A stretch of DNA of 64,000 bases from CALOCY01 sp942491975 (GTDB lineage: Bacteria; Bacteroidota; Bacteroidia; Bacteroidales; Prolixibacteraceae), in contig CALOCY010000004.1 in NCBI GenBank assembly GCA_942491975.1, positions 2,790,001-2,854,000 of the forward strand, read 5' to 3'. Positions within the stretch are counted from its first letter, which is position 1. The number at the start of each line of letters is the position of its first letter. Positions 60,089 to 64,000 of this stretch are shown in pieces. A program made the position numbers and the translations under genes. The notes beneath the pieces are model-generated. The model did no database searches. It saw only the letters and a program-made list of their open reading frames with translations, and was not told the origin of the DNA.

Positions 60089-60568
60089 ATGGCAACAAAA
60101 TTCAGAAAAAGCCCGCCTGTTTGTTTTGGAATATCAATAGTAAAATTGCTACTGAAAAAATTGAGGTATTCCAAACAATACCTGGGAAATACAATTAACA
60201 TGGAGGATGGGCAAACATTCACTGTCTTCAGGCATATAACTGCCTTCCCCGTTGATAAGCATGAAATAACAACTGTTTTTATGGTTAGTTTCAAATTTGC
60301 CCGTTTATCACACAGTGCCAATAAAATAGCATCAATAATCCCCATGCTATTTATTACCGGGTTTTCCGGGTTCATTGCCAAAATTTATACTGTAAATCAT
60401 AGCAACGGATACTGGCAGGGGATATACCAATGGAAATCAGGGCAGGCACTGGAAGAGTATAAAAAATCATTTGTTTACAAAATGATGAACAAGCGGGCAA
60501 TAAAGGGTACCGTAGACTCCATGGAATTTGACAATCAACGATTAACTGATTTTTTTGAGCAGGGCTGA
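60089..60568 (+). CDS. Protein of unknown function, YdhR/ABM-like
   Basis: A 159-aa protein without signal peptide or membrane helices. The second half (LFITGFSGFIAKIYTVN ... YWQGIYQWKSGQALEEYKKS ... NKRAIKGTVDSMEF) reads like a small ferredoxin-like dimeric alpha/beta barrel of the type found in YdhR or antibiotic-biosynthesis monooxygenases, where a W-x-G-x-Y-x-W motif is common. That relation is tentative. A terminator and promoter box upstream support an independent transcript. Confidence 0.6.
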   Translation: MATKFRKSPPVCFGISIVKLLLKKLRYSKQYLGNTINMEDGQTFTVFRHITAFPVDKHEITTVFMVSFKFARLSHSANKIASIIPMLFITGFSGFIAKIYTVNHSNGYWQGIYQWKSGQALEEYKKSFVYKMMNKRAIKGTVDSMEFDNQRLTDFFEQG

Positions 60569-60585
60569 TGAGGTGTAAATATGTC

Positions 60586-60605
60586 ATTACCGCGAAGGCG
60601 GTAAT
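60586..60605. repeat. Perfect 8-bp hairpin before the second ECF sigma gene
   Basis: ATTACCGC-GAAG-GCGGTAAT, stem of 8 bp with a GAAG loop. It resembles the core of the B-type REP palindromes (ACCGCTGAAGCGG) but is isolated. It lies 20 bp before the sigma gene and could be a leader hairpin or the terminator of 60089. Confidence 0.45.
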
Positions 60606-60625
60606 TCGTTATTCAGATTAAAATT

Positions 60626-61168
60626 ATGTCATCAAATAGTGAATCCGGACTGATAAAAGACCTGAAAAATGCTGAATTGAAAGATGAGGCTTTTGGTAAA
60701 CTACTTGATCTGTATCAGGAAAGGATATATTGGCATATCCGTAAAATTGTAATCACCCATGATAATGCAAACGATGTATTGCAAAATACCTTCATAAGGG
60801 TATACAAGGGCATAAATGCATTTAACAGGCAGAGCGCATTAATTACCTGGTTGTACAGGATCGCTTACAATGAATCAATCCGGTTTCTGGAAAGGAATAA
60901 GCTGAAATATAGCGCATTAAGTGAGATTGATAGCAGTTATGTCGAGCATTTGGTTCAGGACACCTATTTCGACGGTGAGGAATTACAGTTGAAACTTCAT
61001 AGAATTTTAGGGCAATTAACGGAAAAACAACGGTTGGTTTTTCAGATGAAATACTTTGATAATCTGAGTTTCAAACAAATATCCGAAATATTGCAACTGA
61101 ATGAGAACACCTTGAAATCATCGTATTACAGTGCCGTTAAAATAATTGAGGAGAAAATATTAACATGA
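60626..61168 (+). CDS. ECF RNA polymerase sigma factor
   Basis: A 180-aa sigma-70 family factor. Region 2: ITHDNANDVLQNTFIRVYKG; region 4: TEKQRLVFQMKYFDNLSFKQ followed by ISEILQLNENTLKSSYYSAV. It starts an operon with a small membrane protein (anti-sigma candidate), an LTXXQ-like periplasmic protein and an outer-membrane barrel, an arrangement that suggests an envelope-stress response. Confidence 0.93.
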   Translation: MSSNSESGLIKDLKNAELKDEAFGKLLDLYQERIYWHIRKIVITHDNANDVLQNTFIRVYKGINAFNRQSALITWLYRIAYNESIRFLERNKLKYSALSEIDSSYVEHLVQDTYFDGEELQLKLHRILGQLTEKQRLVFQMKYFDNLSFKQISEILQLNENTLKSSYYSAVKIIEEKILT

Positions 61169-61215
61169 TACCCTTCAAACTTATTGCAGTTTTCAGGGTC
61201 TAATAGAATAGGGAA

Positions 61216-61764
61216 ATGAAAAAGTCAGGAGAAAATAGGGATCAACTCAAAAGCAAACCGGACGATACTTTCTTAAAAGATGGCCGGGATAAAAAAGGTA
61301 TGGCTGACAGTCACAGGTCATACCTTGGGTTAAATGCGCCTTCTGATTATTTTTCCACCTCCCGGAATGACATATTGGCTTCGGTGTCAAAAGCTAAAAA
61401 AGAGAAGGGGCATAACCCCGTTATTCGATTTATTGTGCCTGTTGCAGCATCAATAGCCATACTTATAGGAATCGCAACGGTGTTGTGGTTTCACAATACC
61501 ACTGTTACCAATGGCTATGAGAACAGTACGGTAGATGTGGAATATTTCCCCAATGGCACGGATAATGCATTAATCGCATTACTGTTTATTGATGATTCGG
61601 AGATAGACCAGTATGTTGATGGGTATTTGATCGAAAAGGTTATTGCAGATGCCTGTGATTTAGAAGACAACTTGGATAATATATTGTTCAATTCACTTTT
61701 TATTGATGACTCACTGATGAATCAATATGTTGATAAACAGATTATTAAAAGTATTGTTTTGTGA
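61216..61764 (+). CDS. Putative membrane anti-sigma factor
   Basis: A 182-aa protein with one membrane helix (about residues 73-92, FIVPVAASIAILIGIATVLW). The N-terminal 70 residues are cytoplasmic and highly charged, with SDYFSTSRNDILASVSK, and would contact the sigma factor. The periplasmic part has two related acidic segments (ALLFIDDSEIDQYVDGYLIE and NSLFIDDSLMNQYVDKQII), a short internal repeat. It lies 47 bp after the ECF gene. I do not recognise a named family; the anti-sigma role is inferred from position and topology. Confidence 0.7.
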   Translation: MKKSGENRDQLKSKPDDTFLKDGRDKKGMADSHRSYLGLNAPSDYFSTSRNDILASVSKAKKEKGHNPVIRFIVPVAASIAILIGIATVLWFHNTTVTNGYENSTVDVEYFPNGTDNALIALLFIDDSEIDQYVDGYLIEKVIADACDLEDNLDNILFNSLFIDDSLMNQYVDKQIIKSIVL

Positions 61765-61882
61765 ATGTGCCAAATGAAAAAAGAACTGTTTTCAATAAAT
61801 TTTTCATCCATTCCAAACTATCCGAAAAATTGTGGGTCTAATAAATTGAAAACAAATTGTCAATAACTTAAAAAGCAGGATC

Positions 61883-62443
61883 ATGATAGCAAGAAAAGTA
61901 AAATCCGCAGGCCGATTAGCAGGGGCAATACTGGTATTTCTGATCATGTTGATCCCTACACAGGTGCTTACAGCCCAAACAGAAGGCGATTATGCGTCAG
62001 TTGAGAAATACCTGACCGAACCACAAAAAGAGATGTTAAAAAAAGAGAAGCAGCTCATTAAAACCAATCGTGAAGAGTTTAAGGCATCGTTAAGCGAAGA
62101 GCAGATGAAAATTCTGCGAAATGAAACCATGACACAGGAAGAAAAGAAAAAAAGGTTGAGGTCGACATTTACCAAACAACAACGCGAATTACTGGCCGAA
62201 CATGAGAGAAGGCTGGAACGCACCAGGGCAGAATTCAAAAAATCGTTGACTGAACAGCAGCGTAATATGATCAGGGAACGGTTTGAAAGGGGGGAACACA
62301 GGGATGATGCCGGGCAGCGTAAAGGTGATATCAAATACCGCAAAGGGGCGACAAATGAACCTAAAAGAGAAGGAAATACAGGTAGTGGCGGTAACGGTGG
62401 TAATGGTAACGGCACCGGAGGAAATGGTGGTGGAGGTAATTAA
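61883..62443 (+). CDS. Spy/LTXXQ-like periplasmic protein with Gly-rich tail
   Basis: A 186-aa exported protein (signal peptide about 1-31, cleavage after TAQ). The mature part is a highly charged helical protein with repeated L-T-x-x-Q-like motifs (LTEPQKEML, LSEEQMKIL, FTKQQRELL, LTEQQRNMI), as in Spy/CpxP chaperones and metal sensors, and ends in a disordered Gly/Asn tail. In Spy-type systems such a protein reports or relieves envelope stress, which fits the sigma operon. The next gene starts 20 bp later. Confidence 0.78.
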   Translation: MIARKVKSAGRLAGAILVFLIMLIPTQVLTAQTEGDYASVEKYLTEPQKEMLKKEKQLIKTNREEFKASLSEEQMKILRNETMTQEEKKKRLRSTFTKQQRELLAEHERRLERTRAEFKKSLTEQQRNMIRERFERGEHRDDAGQRKGDIKYRKGATNEPKREGNTGSGGNGGNGNGTGGNGGGGN

Positions 62444-62463
62444 ACATTTTAATACGGTACATC

Positions 62464-63357
62464 ATGACATATCCGCGTTTTAGAAAAAGTATAAAACTAT
62501 TATGGGTGCTATTGTTTACAGTAGCATCCCTTTTTAGTTCGTATGGACAGGAGTCAAATACCAATGACCAATTGGATGCTTTACTTGATGAACTATTCTT
62601 TAATGAAGAAAAATTTATTGACGAGATTTTAGAATCCCTGACTAATTATGATGTGATATACGCATCTGTCACATACAACAGCAATACGTTTTATGCAGGC
62701 CGTGATGTGGGCATCAGTCAATTAAGTATTATGCCTCAAATCTCATATTACAGTTCAAAAGGGTTTAATGTTAGCGTTTCCGGGTTGTATTATGGTGAGT
62801 TTACGCCGAACTGGAATTTTACCAATGTTTCATTGGGCTATTCCCGCTATGTGGGAAAAAAAGAGCTGTTAAGCTACCATGTTGGCTATACACGCTATTT
62901 TTACAGCAATGGTTATGACACACTGACCAATGCATTCAATGCAAATATTGGCATAAGGAATAAGGACCGTACGCTGGGCGTAAAAGTAGCAGGTTATTAC
63001 TTGTTCGGGAACGATCAGTCATATCAGGTGGTCCCTCGTGCCTATGGTAATTTTACCTTGGCAAAAAACAAAAATATTGCGTTAAAAATAAGGCCGCAGC
63101 TTAACTTTATTTTCGGCCAACAGTCTGCCTTCACTGAAGAAACAATATCGCCGGGCAACACTGTTTTTAATGAGGAGGTGTACAACGGATTGTTATATAC
63201 ACAGGCAAATTTGCCGCTCTCGCTGGTAACAAAATCATGGGATCTGGAGATCGGTTACAGTGTTAACTTCCCTGAAGCAGTAGAAACAGGGGAAGATACG
63301 GACACTGCGGGGTTTTTATGCGTTTCAATCGGGTACCTGATCGATCTCGGCAAGTAA
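62464..63357 (+). CDS. Outer-membrane beta-barrel protein of unknown function
   Basis: A 297-aa exported protein (signal peptide about 1-28). After a short acidic helix (NDQLDALLDELFFNEEKFID) it consists of alternating beta strands with aromatic girdles (VSVSGLYYGEFTPNWNFTNV, LSYHVGYTRYFYSNGYDTLT, VKVAGYYLFGNDQSYQVVPR) and ends CVSIGYLIDLGK. No named family is recognised. It is the last gene of the ECF operon and may be its main output. Confidence 0.72.
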   Translation: MTYPRFRKSIKLLWVLLFTVASLFSSYGQESNTNDQLDALLDELFFNEEKFIDEILESLTNYDVIYASVTYNSNTFYAGRDVGISQLSIMPQISYYSSKGFNVSVSGLYYGEFTPNWNFTNVSLGYSRYVGKKELLSYHVGYTRYFYSNGYDTLTNAFNANIGIRNKDRTLGVKVAGYYLFGNDQSYQVVPRAYGNFTLAKNKNIALKIRPQLNFIFGQQSAFTEETISPGNTVFNEEVYNGLLYTQANLPLSLVTKSWDLEIGYSVNFPEAVETGEDTDTAGFLCVSIGYLIDLGK

Positions 63358-63420
63358 TACTTGTTCATCAATCAATTGAAGGAAGTTAACAGGATAACAA
63401 AATCCCTGTTTTTACCCCAA

Positions 63421-63452
63421 GGATTCCATCCTCATTTTGAGGGTTAGAATCC
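63421..63452. repeat. Imperfect hairpin of the GGAT-N-CCATC type
   Basis: GGATTCCATCCTC (63421-63433) pairs imperfectly with GAGGGTTAGAATCC (63439-63452). It follows the ECF operon by 63 bp and may be its terminator. Its first arm matches the hairpins at 14648 and 48992. Confidence 0.45.
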
Positions 63453-63499
63453 ATTTATCCTGTACATTTGATACGACTGCATAAATAAACCCGTTCCTG

Positions 63500-64000
63500 A
63501 TGAACTTCTACCAAAACATCGCCGGTTATTACCACCATATTTTTCCGTTAAATAAAAATCAGGTCGATTTTGTGAAAACAGCCTGCCCTGATGCTTCCGG
63601 TTCATCGGTACTGGAAGTGGGCTGTGCGACAGGAAGCCTGGTTATTGCGCTATCGGAAATCTTTGATAAGGTTACAGGCATCGATTTAGATGAAGCAATG
63701 CTGCAAAAAGCCCGGCATGCAGTCGGCAATGGAATAAACAATGTACACCTCCTTCCGCTGAATATGCTTGCTATCAAAAACACATTTGGAACAAATGCGT
63801 TTGATGCCATTGTCTGTTTTGGCAACACCCTTGTACATTTAGCCGATGAACAACAAATTTTCGACTTCTTTATCCAGGCTCGAAAGGCATTAAGGCCCCG
63901 GGGGAAACTGCTACTTCAAATCATCTATTACGACCGCATTATCGACCGGAAAATTGACAGATTGCCCACCATTGAAAACGATATTATCCGGTTTGAGCGA
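63500..64000 (+). CDS. Class I SAM-dependent methyltransferase (partial)
   Basis: The first 167 codons of a gene running off the right edge (MNFYQNIAGYYHHIFPLNKN). The SAM-binding motif I is VLEVGCATGSLVIALSE, followed by the acidic motif GIDLDEAMLQKAR, motif II with FDAIVCFGNTLVHL and motif III ALRPRGKLLLQI. The N-terminal YQNIAGYYHHIFP is typical of small-molecule methyltransferases of the UbiE/Methyltransf_25 type. The substrate is unknown. Confidence 0.88.
   Translation, partial: MNFYQNIAGYYHHIFPLNKNQVDFVKTACPDASGSSVLEVGCATGSLVIALSEIFDKVTGIDLDEAMLQKARHAVGNGINNVHLLPLNMLAIKNTFGTNAFDAIVCFGNTLVHLADEQQIFDFFIQARKALRPRGKLLLQIIYYDRIIDRKIDRLPTIENDIIRFER

Overview
The window is a piece of a Bacteroidota chromosome. 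The signs are two ECF sigma factor operons (one with a FecR-type anti-sigma), a SusC-like TonB-dependent receptor paired with a lipoprotein, a DUF4175 coiled-coil membrane protein, a GH109-type oxidoreductase-fold glycosidase, promoters resembling the phylum's TAnnTTTG -7 box, and few Shine-Dalgarno sites. A Bacteroidales/Marinilabiliales-like member is my best guess; there is no 16S gene here to settle it. Two perfect 16-bp parS palindromes at 8.7-9.0 kb, next to mnmG, suggest the left part lies in the origin-proximal domain.

Layout. 0-12.4 kb is mostly housekeeping: a partial AraC-type regulator, YwbE, RuvB, a lone receiver protein, DUF4175 protein, YbeY, MnmG, adenine deaminase and UvrC. 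10.5-17 kb is a REP-rich region: an IS200-like REP-associated transposase (RAYT) lies between composite palindrome arrays (order A-B-C-D), RsgA and a low-GC secreted protein follow, and then a DcrB-like gene is split by a 289-bp MITE-like element. 17-21 kb holds a large membrane-anchored protein, a metallo-beta-lactamase-fold enzyme and tRNA-Leu. 21.1-25.9 kb is an ECF sigma / FecR operon whose two downstream products carry STN domains but no TonB barrel; one fuses STN to a double-DTG aspartyl protease and a PDZ domain. FtsX-like permease and RbfA follow on the other strand.

28.0-34.8 kb is a bacteriocin-type export island: HlyD-family adaptor, C39 peptidase ABC exporter, small HTH protein, a 59-aa double-glycine peptide, and a MutS-like ATPase with transmembrane helices. 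An 85-bp copy of the end of the HTH gene follows, cut off by a frameshifted IS982-like element. This is the most promising accessory system in the window. 34.8-41.4 kb returns to core functions (polyprenyl synthase, MMPL/RND permease, Na/Pi cotransporter, DEAD-box helicase). 41.4-43.0 kb is a DUF4411 (PIN-like) / XRE-ImmA toxin-antitoxin-like pair, followed by tRNA-Asn and an adenosine-kinase-like PfkB protein.

44.5-48.5 kb encodes a repeat lipoprotein and a TonB-dependent receptor. 49-53 kb carries rpmF, a DUF177 protein, a sensor histidine kinase and dxs. 53.3-59.9 kb is mainly envelope and secreted proteins (OmpA lipoprotein, GH109-like lipoprotein, a Tat-type metallo-beta-lactamase-fold protein and a VCBS-TPR-hydrolase fusion) plus a free methionine sulfoxide reductase. 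60.6-63.4 kb is a second ECF sigma operon, with a putative membrane anti-sigma, an LTXXQ/Spy-like periplasmic protein and an outer-membrane barrel. The window ends inside a SAM methyltransferase gene.
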